A stretch of 39,942 nt of DNA from Pseudomonadota bacterium (GTDB lineage: Bacteria > Cyanobacteriota > Vampirovibrionia > Obscuribacterales > Obscuribacteraceae), in contig JAJPJO010000089.1 in assembly GCA_021324135.1 (NCBI GenBank), forward strand, positions 1-39,942. The letters run 5' to 3'. A program made the translations under genes and the position numbers. Numbering within the stretch: the first letter of the stretch is position 1; each line of letters begins with the position of its first letter. Below are positions 32,885-39,942 of this stretch, piece after piece. The notes below the pieces were generated by a model, which worked only from the letters and a program-made list of their open reading frames with translations, did no database searches and was not told where the DNA came from.

Positions 32885-34510
32885 ATGACAGTCAGCCTAT
32901 CGCCGACCCTGCTCAAGACAATGGTGGAGTGGATTGACCTCCACATCGGCTTGAAGGTGTCCGAGTCGCGGCTCAATGATTTTGCCAAGGGAATCTGTCT
33001 GGCTGCGGCCGATTCCGGATTCGACGAGCCGCAGGAATACGTCAACGAACTGGTGCGCAACGAGCCGAAGGAGCATGAGCTTGGTTTTCTCGCCAGCTAT
33101 CTCACCATTGGTGAAACCTATTTTTTCCGCGATCCCCTGAGCTTCGAATTGCTTACCAACCGGGTGCTCCCGGAAGTTTTTCTGAAAAGCGAACCGGTGA
33201 CTATATGGAGCGCCGGTTGTGCCACGGGCGAAGAGCCTTATTCGATCGCGATCAGCGCTCTGAGCCGATTGCAGGAGCACGAGCGCCGCCGATTATCAAT
33301 CATTGCCACCGATATCAATCCTCGCTATATCGACATCGCCAGAGCTGGCTTGTACAGACGCTGGTCGTTTCGCGAAGTGCCGATGTTCATCAAAGATCGC
33401 TATTTCAAACTGAGCGCCGACGATCGCTATCGGCTCAGCGACAATGTGAAGGCGCTGGTGCGTTTCTCCTACCTCAATCTCGTCTCCGATAACTATCCAT
33501 CAGCTTATACAGGGACGCTGGCAGTGGATGTGATCTTCTGCCGAAACGTTCTCATTTACTTCAGCCCCGAGCATGTCAGCGAGGTGTTATCGAAGTTCCA
33601 TCGCTGCTTGAAGGATGGGGGCTATCTTTTTCTTGCACCATCGGAGATACCACATCCGGCGCCGAGCAATTTTCGCGTCATCAATATGGACGGCGCCATT
33701 GTGCTTCGCAAGGAAGGAGGCGGCGACGATCAATGCTCGAATCTTGTCCAGATCGTGCAGAGCAATTTTTCCTATTTCGGAGCCGCCGCTCATCCGCATA
33801 TGAAGTCTTTTGAAAGTCTGGTCGAGGTGAACGACGCCTCCGCCGAAGGCTCTTCATCAGGGGACTCATCGGCCGGCGGGCTGATTGAAAATCTGCGCTC
33901 GACCGCCAGGATGGCCGAGCATGGCTACCAGAGCACAATGGCTGCCAGAACCGGAGAAGGGCTTGTCGGTCTGGATGAGGACGATCCGTTTTTTCCACCT
34001 CAAATGGACATAGCTGACATGCTCAGCATGGCCAAACGGCTTTACGAGAAGGGCAACTACCAGGAGGTGATCGATCTGGTCCTGGAGATGCCCGATCTGG
34101 ATCAGATTACACTGGAGGATATATTTCTCCTGCTGGTGCGCTCTTATGCCAATCTTGGTAATCTCGAGGCGGCGCTGGACTGGAGCGAGCGTCTGATCGG
34201 CACGCAACCGATTAATTCGCGCTGGTATTACTTGCGCGCCACAATTCAGCAAGAGCTTGGTGAGGATGGAGCGGCTACGATTTCACTGAGGCAGGCGATC
34301 TTTCTTGAGCCGACGGCTGTCCTGCCTCACTTTGCTCTGGGCAACATACACAGGCAGTCCGGTAACCAGATTGAGGCCAATCGCTGCTTCAAAAGAGTGA
34401 TCGAGCTGCTTGCTTCGATTGATGGTACATCGGAAATTCAAGATTCCGACGGATTAATGGCCGGTCAGCTGATGACAATCGTCAAATCGTTGATTGATGG
34501 AGGTTCATAA
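32885..34510 (+). CDS. CheR methyltransferase with C-terminal TPR domain
   Basis: 541 residues. The N-terminal CheR part (1-275) methylates receptor glutamates with SAM: GETYFFRD (76-83), the SAM site WSAGCATGEEPYSIA (108-122), ATDINPRYIDIARAG, and DVIFCRNVLIYF. A Ser-rich linker leads to a TPR region (about 360-520: EKGNYQEVIDLVLEM, ALDWSERLIGTQPINS, ISLRQAIFLEPTAVLPHFALG). TPR-fused CheR occurs in WspC and FrzF, where the TPR restricts methylation to a particular receptor or output. The ATG has only a distant GGAG. It is 20 bp after the receptor and abuts the next gene. Confidence 0.95.
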   Translation: MTVSLSPTLLKTMVEWIDLHIGLKVSESRLNDFAKGICLAAADSGFDEPQEYVNELVRNEPKEHELGFLASYLTIGETYFFRDPLSFELLTNRVLPEVFLKSEPVTIWSAGCATGEEPYSIAISALSRLQEHERRRLSIIATDINPRYIDIARAGLYRRWSFREVPMFIKDRYFKLSADDRYRLSDNVKALVRFSYLNLVSDNYPSAYTGTLAVDVIFCRNVLIYFSPEHVSEVLSKFHRCLKDGGYLFLAPSEIPHPAPSNFRVINMDGAIVLRKEGGGDDQCSNLVQIVQSNFSYFGAAAHPHMKSFESLVEVNDASAEGSSSGDSSAGGLIENLRSTARMAEHGYQSTMAARTGEGLVGLDEDDPFFPPQMDIADMLSMAKRLYEKGNYQEVIDLVLEMPDLDQITLEDIFLLLVRSYANLGNLEAALDWSERLIGTQPINSRWYYLRATIQQELGEDGAATISLRQAIFLEPTAVLPHFALGNIHRQSGNQIEANRCFKRVIELLASIDGTSEIQDSDGLMAGQLMTIVKSLIDGGS

Positions 34511-35113
34511 TTGTCAGAGATAAGCAATAATGAGGAAGACCGCACCATAGATGGTGTCAAGGCCGGCACCGGATCCGGTGCGACAGGCTCGACGGAGCAT
34601 CTCGAGGCTCAGCTGCGGCGGAGCATCTTGAAGCGCCGCGCCATCAGGCTGGCTCGCCCGCTGGACAAGCCCGATACGCCGCCCGGCAGACAGTACGTCG
34701 TCTTCGTCCTGTCGCAGCAGAGATTTGCCTTCGAAGTCGATTTCGTGGAGGAGGTTTTTCAAATCAAGAGCATTCTGCCCGTCCCTGGAACTCCTCCTTA
34801 TGTCGTCGGCATCGCCAGCTTGCGCGGCGCTCTGATCTCGATCATCGACTTGAAACACTTGTGCAACCTGCATGAGAAGGCGGTTATGGGCTCGGACAAG
34901 ACCTTGATTGTCAGAACCGATTCGCTGCGGGTCGGCGTCATGACCGACGACGTCGTCGGGCTTGATTTCATCCCGGATGCGGAAGTTCAGAAGGAGACGA
35001 ACATTCTCTGCCACATCGAGCACCGCTTCGTCTCGGGCATCGCCCGTGACGGCACGGTCATACTCAACTGTGAAGCACTGTTTTCAATGGAAACCCTGGA
35101 CGTCAACCAATAG
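34511..35113 (+). CDS. CheW-like scaffold protein 3 with N-terminal extension
   Basis: 200 residues. Starts at TTG directly after the cheR stop, with GGAGG (34499-34503) 7 nt upstream, so it is translationally coupled. The first 60 residues are a polar tail with a basic helix (RRSILKRRAIRLARPLDKP). The CheW domain follows: QYVVFVLSQQRFAFEVDFVEEV, VVGIASLRGALISIIDLKHL, and LRVGVMTDDVVGLDFIP. An extended CheW between cheR-TPR and cheA-REC corresponds in position to WspD. The basic helix may contact the receptor array or another partner; that is inference. Confidence 0.9.
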   Translation: MSEISNNEEDRTIDGVKAGTGSGATGSTEHLEAQLRRSILKRRAIRLARPLDKPDTPPGRQYVVFVLSQQRFAFEVDFVEEVFQIKSILPVPGTPPYVVGIASLRGALISIIDLKHLCNLHEKAVMGSDKTLIVRTDSLRVGVMTDDVVGLDFIPDAEVQKETNILCHIEHRFVSGIARDGTVILNCEALFSMETLDVNQ

Positions 35114-35121
35114 GTATTGTG

Positions 35122-37431
35122 ATGGATCCCGATTTTATCAAACGACTGAGAGAAGCTTTTGTCGAGGAAGCCCAGGAGCAGCTGCAAATCATTCGCGCCC
35201 AGCTCGTAGCGCTGGAGGATGATCCCGACGACGTGCCACAGCGCTTCGAGTCATTGCTCCGCATCTTTCACAGCCTGAAGGGATCGTCGCGAGCCGTCAA
35301 TCTCTCCACCATCGAGAAGAGCTGCCAGATGATCGAGAATGTGATCATCGGTCACAAGAGCGATTCGGTATTGCCGAGGAATTTGCTGGACGGCCTGCAC
35401 GAATACGTGGACGCCATTCAAAAAATCGTCGCCAATCTGGAGCAGGTCAGCCAAGAAGATGACAACCGGGTGCTTCAGATCGCCAAGCGCCTCAGTGAGC
35501 CGCCCTGGCAATCGGCTGTCGGCCTGGCATCGGGCGAGTTCGAGTCACTGGCCACCACCGGGCAGCAGGTCCGTTTGTCTGCTGAGATGCTGGAGGAAAC
35601 AGCCTCCGGATCGCATCGCCCTTTGTCCATCGGACCGGTAGGCTCGACGGTGCGCTTGAAGGTGAGCCGAGTGGAAGACATGGTTCACAATGCCGAGGAG
35701 CTCGTCTATGCGAAGCTGGTCTCCGATCAGCGCTACATAGATTGCGGCGAGTTGCAGTCAATCGTCAATCAATGGATCCGGCGCTGGCAGCGGCTGAGAC
35801 CGGAAGTGGAAAATGAAGTGCAGCATAAATTGACGGGCGCCCAGCAAAGCAATGTTCAGCTATCATCAGCCAGTGCCACGAGCTTGCAAGAGTTTCTCGA
35901 CCAGCATGACAGTTTCGTGGGCAGGCTGCAGGAACGGCTCAGCACACTCGAAAAACAGGTGCTGTTCGATCGGCGCACCGTGGAAACCCTGGTCGACTCG
36001 CTTCTAGAGAGAAGCCGCTATCTGACAATGATACCATTTGCGGTGCTGCAAGAGCTCTTCTTGAAGATCATCCGCGATCTCTCGCGCGATCAAGGCAAAG
36101 TGATAACCTTGAAAATTTCCGGCGGCTCTGTGGAAATCGACAGGCATATTCTGGATGAGTTGCGAGAGCCTCTCATCCACTTGCTCAGGAATTGTATCGA
36201 TCACGGCATCGAATCGAGCGAGGAAAGAGTGAAGAGCGGCAAACCGGCCGAGGCCCTGATCGATATTCGCCTGCACGTCAAAGGCGGCGGCAAGGTTGAA
36301 ATCGTCATTCGTGACGATGGCCGCGGGATCGACCCGGAATCGATCAAACGGCTGGCCGTGAGCAAAGGCATTATAACCCCGGCCAAAGCCGAAACGCTCT
36401 TGCAAAGCGAGGCTCTTTCTTTGATATTCAAGTCATCGCTTTCCACACGCGGGGTTGCCGGCGAGATCTCGGGCAGAGGCCTGGGATGCGCGATAGTCAA
36501 AGACAAACTGGAGGAACTGGGCGGTACGGTGGATGTTTATTCCAAAGTGGGACGCGAAACGACCTTTCGGCTGACGGTCCCGGTTCGACGTGCCACCATG
36601 GTCGGTATTGCCACCATGGTCGGTGCGCAGACCTTTATCCTGCCGACCGCTTCCATCAAAGCGGCCTTGCGCGGACGCGATCAAGACATCCGCACGGTCG
36701 AAGGCCGGCGTACCATGACCTTCAAGGAGAGGCTGGTGCCCATCGTCAGCCTGGCGAGTATTCTTCACAGATCATCGAACGTCTCGGTCGATGACAGCAC
36801 CGTTCTGGTTGTCGGCAGTGAAGAATATCCCATGGCCTTGCTTGTCGATGATGTTTTGGGCGAGCAGGAGGTAGCAGTCAAGCCGCTGCCGCCGCCGCTG
36901 AGCAAGGTGCGCAACATCGGCGGCGCCACTCTCCTGAAAACAGGTGACCTGGCGCTCGTGATCAATATAAATGATCTTCTCACCTCGGCCGTTCTGCACG
37001 GGAGCATGGAAGCCGGACAGCATCAGCCGGCTGGAGTGCGCATCGAATCCAGGCTGCGCGGGACGGTGCAGAAACGCATTCTGGTCGTTGAGGACTCGAT
37101 CACGTCGCGGGTGCTGCTCAAGAATATTCTCGAGTCGGCAGGTTACGCCGTTCATGTGGCAAACGACGGTCAGGACGCCTGGGAGAAGCTTTCGGTGGAG
37201 CGCTACGATCTCGTGGTCACCGATGTCGAGATGCCGAGGATGAACGGATTTGAATTAACCACCAAGATAAGAAAGGAATCGAACAGCAAAGATGTGCCTA
37301 TCATCGTGGTCACCTCCCTGGCTTCGCTTGAAGACAGGCGCAGGGGCGTAGAAGTCGGTGCCAACGCTTACTTCGTGAAGAGCAACTTTGAAAAGTCGAA
37401 TCTCCTGGAGATGGTGAAGAGGATGATTTGA
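35122..37431 (+). CDS. CheA histidine kinase fused to a receiver domain
   Basis: 769 residues from ATG 35122 (a GTG at 35119 directly precedes it). Domain order: HPt (1-105) with phosphorylated His50 in FHSLKGSSRAV; a linker and dimerisation-like helices (about 170-340); HATPase with HLLRNCIDHGIE (N box), RDDGRGID and GRGLGCAIV (G boxes), about 350-495; a CheW-like domain (about 500-635); and a C-terminal receiver (651-769) with VVEDSITSRVLLKN and phospho-acceptor Asp701 in VVTDVEMPRMNG. This CheA-REC fusion is the layout of FrzE and WspE. The internal receiver can act as a phosphate sink or output. The gene ends 1 nt before cheB. Confidence 0.96.
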   Translation: MDPDFIKRLREAFVEEAQEQLQIIRAQLVALEDDPDDVPQRFESLLRIFHSLKGSSRAVNLSTIEKSCQMIENVIIGHKSDSVLPRNLLDGLHEYVDAIQKIVANLEQVSQEDDNRVLQIAKRLSEPPWQSAVGLASGEFESLATTGQQVRLSAEMLEETASGSHRPLSIGPVGSTVRLKVSRVEDMVHNAEELVYAKLVSDQRYIDCGELQSIVNQWIRRWQRLRPEVENEVQHKLTGAQQSNVQLSSASATSLQEFLDQHDSFVGRLQERLSTLEKQVLFDRRTVETLVDSLLERSRYLTMIPFAVLQELFLKIIRDLSRDQGKVITLKISGGSVEIDRHILDELREPLIHLLRNCIDHGIESSEERVKSGKPAEALIDIRLHVKGGGKVEIVIRDDGRGIDPESIKRLAVSKGIITPAKAETLLQSEALSLIFKSSLSTRGVAGEISGRGLGCAIVKDKLEELGGTVDVYSKVGRETTFRLTVPVRRATMVGIATMVGAQTFILPTASIKAALRGRDQDIRTVEGRRTMTFKERLVPIVSLASILHRSSNVSVDDSTVLVVGSEEYPMALLVDDVLGEQEVAVKPLPPPLSKVRNIGGATLLKTGDLALVININDLLTSAVLHGSMEAGQHQPAGVRIESRLRGTVQKRILVVEDSITSRVLLKNILESAGYAVHVANDGQDAWEKLSVERYDLVVTDVEMPRMNGFELTTKIRKESNSKDVPIIVVTSLASLEDRRRGVEVGANAYFVKSNFEKSNLLEMVKRMI

Positions 37432-37432
37432 G

Positions 37433-38512
37433 ATGAGCAGCGGGCACATCAAAGTTCTCATCGTCGAGCATTCGCCAAATGCTCAGGATGTGCTCGTCAA
37501 AATTCTCGAATCGGACCCGGATCTTTGCATACTGGGAATCGTTGCCGGTAATGATGAAGCGCTCAATTTCATCTCCAAGAGCAAGCCCGATTTAGTGGCT
37601 CTGGACATCTGGCTGCCGGGAGAGGAGAGCTTGAATTTGACCAGGGAGATTATGGCCCGCCATCCCATTCCTATTGTCGTGCTTGGCTCCCCTTCCGACA
37701 GTGCCGAGGGTGGGCGGGCTTTCGATCTGCTCGAGGCCGGTGCGCTGGCAACAGTCGAAAGACCGCGTCAGGCCGACAATGATGGCCTCGGCTCATGCAA
37801 GGAAGAACTGCTCACGACTTTCAAGGCCATGGCGGAGGTAAAGCTGGTGAGGCGCCTTCGCGGTCGAGGTGCCGCGATGAAGTCCGAGCCATGTAAAACT
37901 CCGGCCGCCAAACAACCAGAGCCCGAGCTGGTTGCAATCGGAGCCTCCACCGGCGGGCCGGGAGCGATCCAATTGATCTTGAGGGACTTGCCTAAAGATT
38001 TTCCCGTGCCGATCATTATCTCGCAGCATATTGCCAGAGGTTTTACCGGCGGTTTTGTAAAATGGCTCAGCACCACCACTGGTTTCAACGTCAAGGTGAT
38101 TGCCCATAACGAAAAGTTGATCGCCTCTACCGCCTACCTCTGTCCGGAAGGCTATCAGACGGCATTGACTCGCGACGGGCGCGCCAAGCTCAAGACCTGC
38201 ACGCACTCCGACAGCACGAACACATCAATATCGTATCTCTTCGACTCGATTGCCTCGACTATGGGTGGGCGGGTAATCGCGGTATTGCTTACCGGCATGG
38301 GCAAGGACGGTGCCGAGGAGTTGAAGAGGATCAGGGAGCTGGGCGGTATAACAATCGCGCAAGACGCAGCCACTTCTCTTGTGCACGGCATGCCGGGTGA
38401 GGCTATCAGACTGGGCGCGGCTCAGCATGTGATGCCGTGTGACAAGATATCGGCGCTGCTTGTAGAGAAAGTCTGCCGGGCAAAAAGGCGCACTGAGTAT
38501 GGTACCAGGTAA
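37433..38512 (+). CDS. CheB methylesterase with degenerate receiver domain
   Basis: 359 residues. The C-terminal CheB domain (about 163-350) is intact: GASTGGPGAIQ with Ser172, ISQHIARGF with His199, and LLTGMGKDG with Asp292 complete the catalytic triad that removes receptor methyl esters. The N-terminal receiver keeps Asp58 (LVALDIWLPG) but has Glu-His (EHS) where the acidic Asp-Asp pair binds Mg, and VERP in place of the conserved Lys-Pro. Phosphorylation is therefore doubtful, or it may be regulated differently. The gene begins 1 nt after the cheA stop, so the two are tightly coupled. Confidence 0.95.
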   Translation: MSSGHIKVLIVEHSPNAQDVLVKILESDPDLCILGIVAGNDEALNFISKSKPDLVALDIWLPGEESLNLTREIMARHPIPIVVLGSPSDSAEGGRAFDLLEAGALATVERPRQADNDGLGSCKEELLTTFKAMAEVKLVRRLRGRGAAMKSEPCKTPAAKQPEPELVAIGASTGGPGAIQLILRDLPKDFPVPIIISQHIARGFTGGFVKWLSTTTGFNVKVIAHNEKLIASTAYLCPEGYQTALTRDGRAKLKTCTHSDSTNTSISYLFDSIASTMGGRVIAVLLTGMGKDGAEELKRIRELGGITIAQDAATSLVHGMPGEAIRLGAAQHVMPCDKISALLVEKVCRAKRRTEYGTR

Positions 38513-38535
38513 AAGGCAGTGAGCAGAGGATCGGT

Positions 38536-39060
38536 ATGAACGGCAAAGAGCATTGCAAAATTCTGCTGGTCGAGGATACTTTGACCCAGGCCATGCTCTT
38601 CCAGCATATGCTCGAAAAGCAGGGCTTTCAGGTCAAAATTGCTCGCAGCGCTCAAAAGGCCCTGGAGCAAATTGCTCTGGAAAAACCTGATGCCGTGCTT
38701 TCCGACATCAATATGCCGGAGATGTCCGGCTATGAGCTTTGCCAAAAGATCAAATCTGATGATACTACATGCGATATCACTGTCGTTTTGCTGACAGCCG
38801 GACTTGCGCCCGAGACGATTTTTGATTGCATCAAGAGCGGCGCTGATGAATTGGCATTAAAAGGGATGAAAGACGATGAATTCATCAATCTTCTCAAGGG
38901 CGGATTGAGCCGCAATATCGAAGTGATGCCGGACTCGAGCAAAATCAGTCTGACGATTCAGGACAACGGCACGAGCAGAACCTTTGAGACGAGCAGTCAA
39001 TCAATAGTAAGGTTGTTGCTTTCGGTCTACGCCATCACCTGCAAGTTGCAGCAAGGCTGA
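38536..39060 (+). CDS. Stand-alone response regulator with unfamiliar C-terminal tail
   Basis: 174 residues. The receiver (1-125) has all key sites: Glu13 and Asp14 (LLVEDTLTQ), acceptor Asp57 (VLSDINMPEMSG), Thr87 and Lys109. The C-terminal 47 residues (128-174) are not a known output domain: a Ser-rich, beta-like part (KISLTIQDNGTSRTFE) followed by a hydrophobic helix (SIVRLLLSVYAITCKL). Where Wsp has a diguanylate cyclase (WspR) there is none here, so this protein is the probable output of the cluster, perhaps through protein binding. It is 23 bp after cheB; its operon membership is likely. Confidence 0.88.
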   Translation: MNGKEHCKILLVEDTLTQAMLFQHMLEKQGFQVKIARSAQKALEQIALEKPDAVLSDINMPEMSGYELCQKIKSDDTTCDITVVLLTAGLAPETIFDCIKSGADELALKGMKDDEFINLLKGGLSRNIEVMPDSSKISLTIQDNGTSRTFETSSQSIVRLLLSVYAITCKLQQG

Positions 39061-39270
39061 GGCCGTTTTTTAGGATTGCAAGTGTCTTATAAATCGCCGC
39101 CGGCGCTGCCGATTTAGCCTGACTACATTAGTTAATCAAATCAGGTTTTCTATTAAATCGAGCGGGTACAACGTTATAGGAATAGGCGAGAGTCAGTTTT
39201 TGCCCGATATCGCGTGCGAATGCAACTTTTGAGGGGAACGGCGCGCGGAAAAAGAGGTGTGAAGTCGAAT
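39061..39270. other. Intergenic region with hairpins after the regulator gene
   Basis: A short GGCTGAGGCC stem overlapping the stop codon is followed by a T-run (39065-39071) and may act as a weak terminator. A second hairpin lies at 39091-39115 (AAATCG against CGATTT with a GC-rich centre). CCTGA/TCAGG flank an A/T-rich stretch near 39118-39145, followed by TTTTC. This gap may separate the PAS gene from the che operon. Confidence 0.35.
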
Positions 39271-39942
39271 ATGAGCAACGAATGGAATTGGCATGTCAAC
39301 AGCTTGCAGTCGCGATTGAACGACCTTCAGGCAACGATTGATTCAATCAAGTCCTGTGTTGAGCGGCGTCCCGGGCTTGATGCCGCCACCCAGACAATCG
39401 CAGCCTTAATTGAAAGCTCGAGCCAGTCAGAGGCTGCTCTACCCGAGTTTCCCATGGCCCTGAGCAAAATCCTATCCGACACGGAAATTGGGGCGATGTT
39501 GCTCGGTCCTGAAGGCGACATCGTCTTGTTCAATGCGCGTGCTGAAGGGCTTCTCGGGCGTGACTACCTGCAGGATAAGAACCAGCAGGGCGCCAATGCC
39601 ATTCAATTCTCCGATGACGAGCGCAAGCGCCGCCTCGCCTCCGACGAGCTTCCCTGGAGCCGGGCTTTGCAAGGTGAATCTTTGCCGGACGTGCGCTTGC
39701 ACGTCAACGTCGCCGGTAAGGAAGCCTGGTTAAACATTTCCGCTACACCATTTCGCAATTCTCAAGGTGGAGTAACCGGAGCGGTCATCTTCTTCGTTGA
39801 CACCACCGAAGAAGTTCAGCTCGAGCACAGCATCTCCAACCTTTGCAATACCATTCAAGACCAGATCGCCGTCGTCGGCGATACTCACACTCAGTTGCGT
39901 GACCTGGCTGAAAAGCTCTCTAAAACAGGGGTTCAGCGAATA
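39271..39942 (+). CDS. PAS-domain signalling protein (3' end cut by window)
   Basis: The frame is open from the ATG at 39271 to the window end: 224 residues, C-terminus missing. An N-terminal helical region (1-65, with LQSRLNDLQATIDSIK) is followed by a PAS domain (about 70-185). Its core reads IGAMLLGPEGDIVLFNARAEGLLG, then WLNISATPFRNSQGGVTGAVIFFVDTTEE, the usual PAS beta-sheet ending. A helix with coiled-coil character begins at 190 (LRDLAEKLSKTG), as in linkers to histidine kinase or receptor modules. AGAGGTG lies about 11 nt upstream. It may supply the sensor input that the soluble receptor lacks; the type of its C-terminal domain cannot be seen. Confidence 0.82.
   Translation, partial: MSNEWNWHVNSLQSRLNDLQATIDSIKSCVERRPGLDAATQTIAALIESSSQSEAALPEFPMALSKILSDTEIGAMLLGPEGDIVLFNARAEGLLGRDYLQDKNQQGANAIQFSDDERKRRLASDELPWSRALQGESLPDVRLHVNVAGKEAWLNISATPFRNSQGGVTGAVIFFVDTTEEVQLEHSISNLCNTIQDQIAVVGDTHTQLRDLAEKLSKTGVQRI

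Noticed and set aside
30854..39942. Flagellar chemotaxis operon
   Set aside because: No flagellar genes, no classical free CheY/CheZ, and the TPR-CheR, CheA-REC and soluble receptor layout fits Frz/Wsp-type systems better.
1..39942. tRNA or rRNA genes
   Set aside because: I saw no T-loop consensus with a supporting cloverleaf and no rRNA-like stretch while reading the gaps; a covariance-model scan would be decisive.

Overview
The window looks like bacterial chromosome from a non-photosynthetic relative of the cyanobacteria (Melainabacteria/Vampirovibrionia, possibly an Obscuribacter-like organism). This is an inference. The clues are a cyanobacterial-style zwf-opcA-pgl-gnd block, an SbtA-type bicarbonate permease, a TPR-bearing Ser/Thr kinase, and many one-gene families typical of large environmental genomes. 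No rRNA, tRNA, CRISPR array, phage gene or transposase is visible. The window cuts a gene at each end: a PfkB kinase on the left and a PAS-domain protein on the right.

Layout, left half. 1-3.5 kb: end of a PfkB sugar kinase, a 50-residue membrane peptide, selD-yedF (selenium activation) on the minus strand, and a small ribbon-helix-helix regulator. 3.6-8.5 kb: a small membrane protein, a membrane Ser/Thr kinase with C-terminal TPRs (minus), a CPBP-family membrane protease, and a two-helix membrane protein. 8.5-11 kb (minus): an SbtA-like permease carrying an extra exported N-terminal domain, tightly coupled to a universal stress protein. 11.4-17.7 kb: an exported TPR/repeat/thioredoxin protein, then the complete oxidative pentose phosphate set zwf-opcA-pgl-gnd ending in a clear intrinsic terminator.

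Middle. 17.8-22.7 kb is an accessory stretch: unrecognised proteins, a seven-copy 23-24 bp tandem repeat, a duplicated 37-bp hairpin element, a 593-residue protein with 36-residue repeats, and a DUF899 thioredoxin-like protein. 22.8-30.8 kb: recO, glyA, a WecA/MraY-type transferase, a GT39/PMT-type membrane glycosyltransferase, a DPM1/GtrB-type GT2 and a DprE1-like FAD oxidoreductase. The last four fit together as a polyprenyl-phosphate-linked glycan pathway for the cell envelope.

Right end. 30.8-39.9 kb is one chemosensory cluster in a single direction: cheW, cheW, a soluble receptor without membrane segments, cheR-TPR, cheW, cheA-REC, cheB, a stand-alone receiver protein, and a PAS protein running off the end. 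Its composition resembles the Myxococcus Frz and Pseudomonas Wsp systems more than flagellar chemotaxis. The receptor has no visible sensor domain, the CheB receiver is degenerate, and the single-domain regulator carries an unfamiliar C-terminal tail. This cluster and the SbtA/Usp pair are the most interesting systems here.
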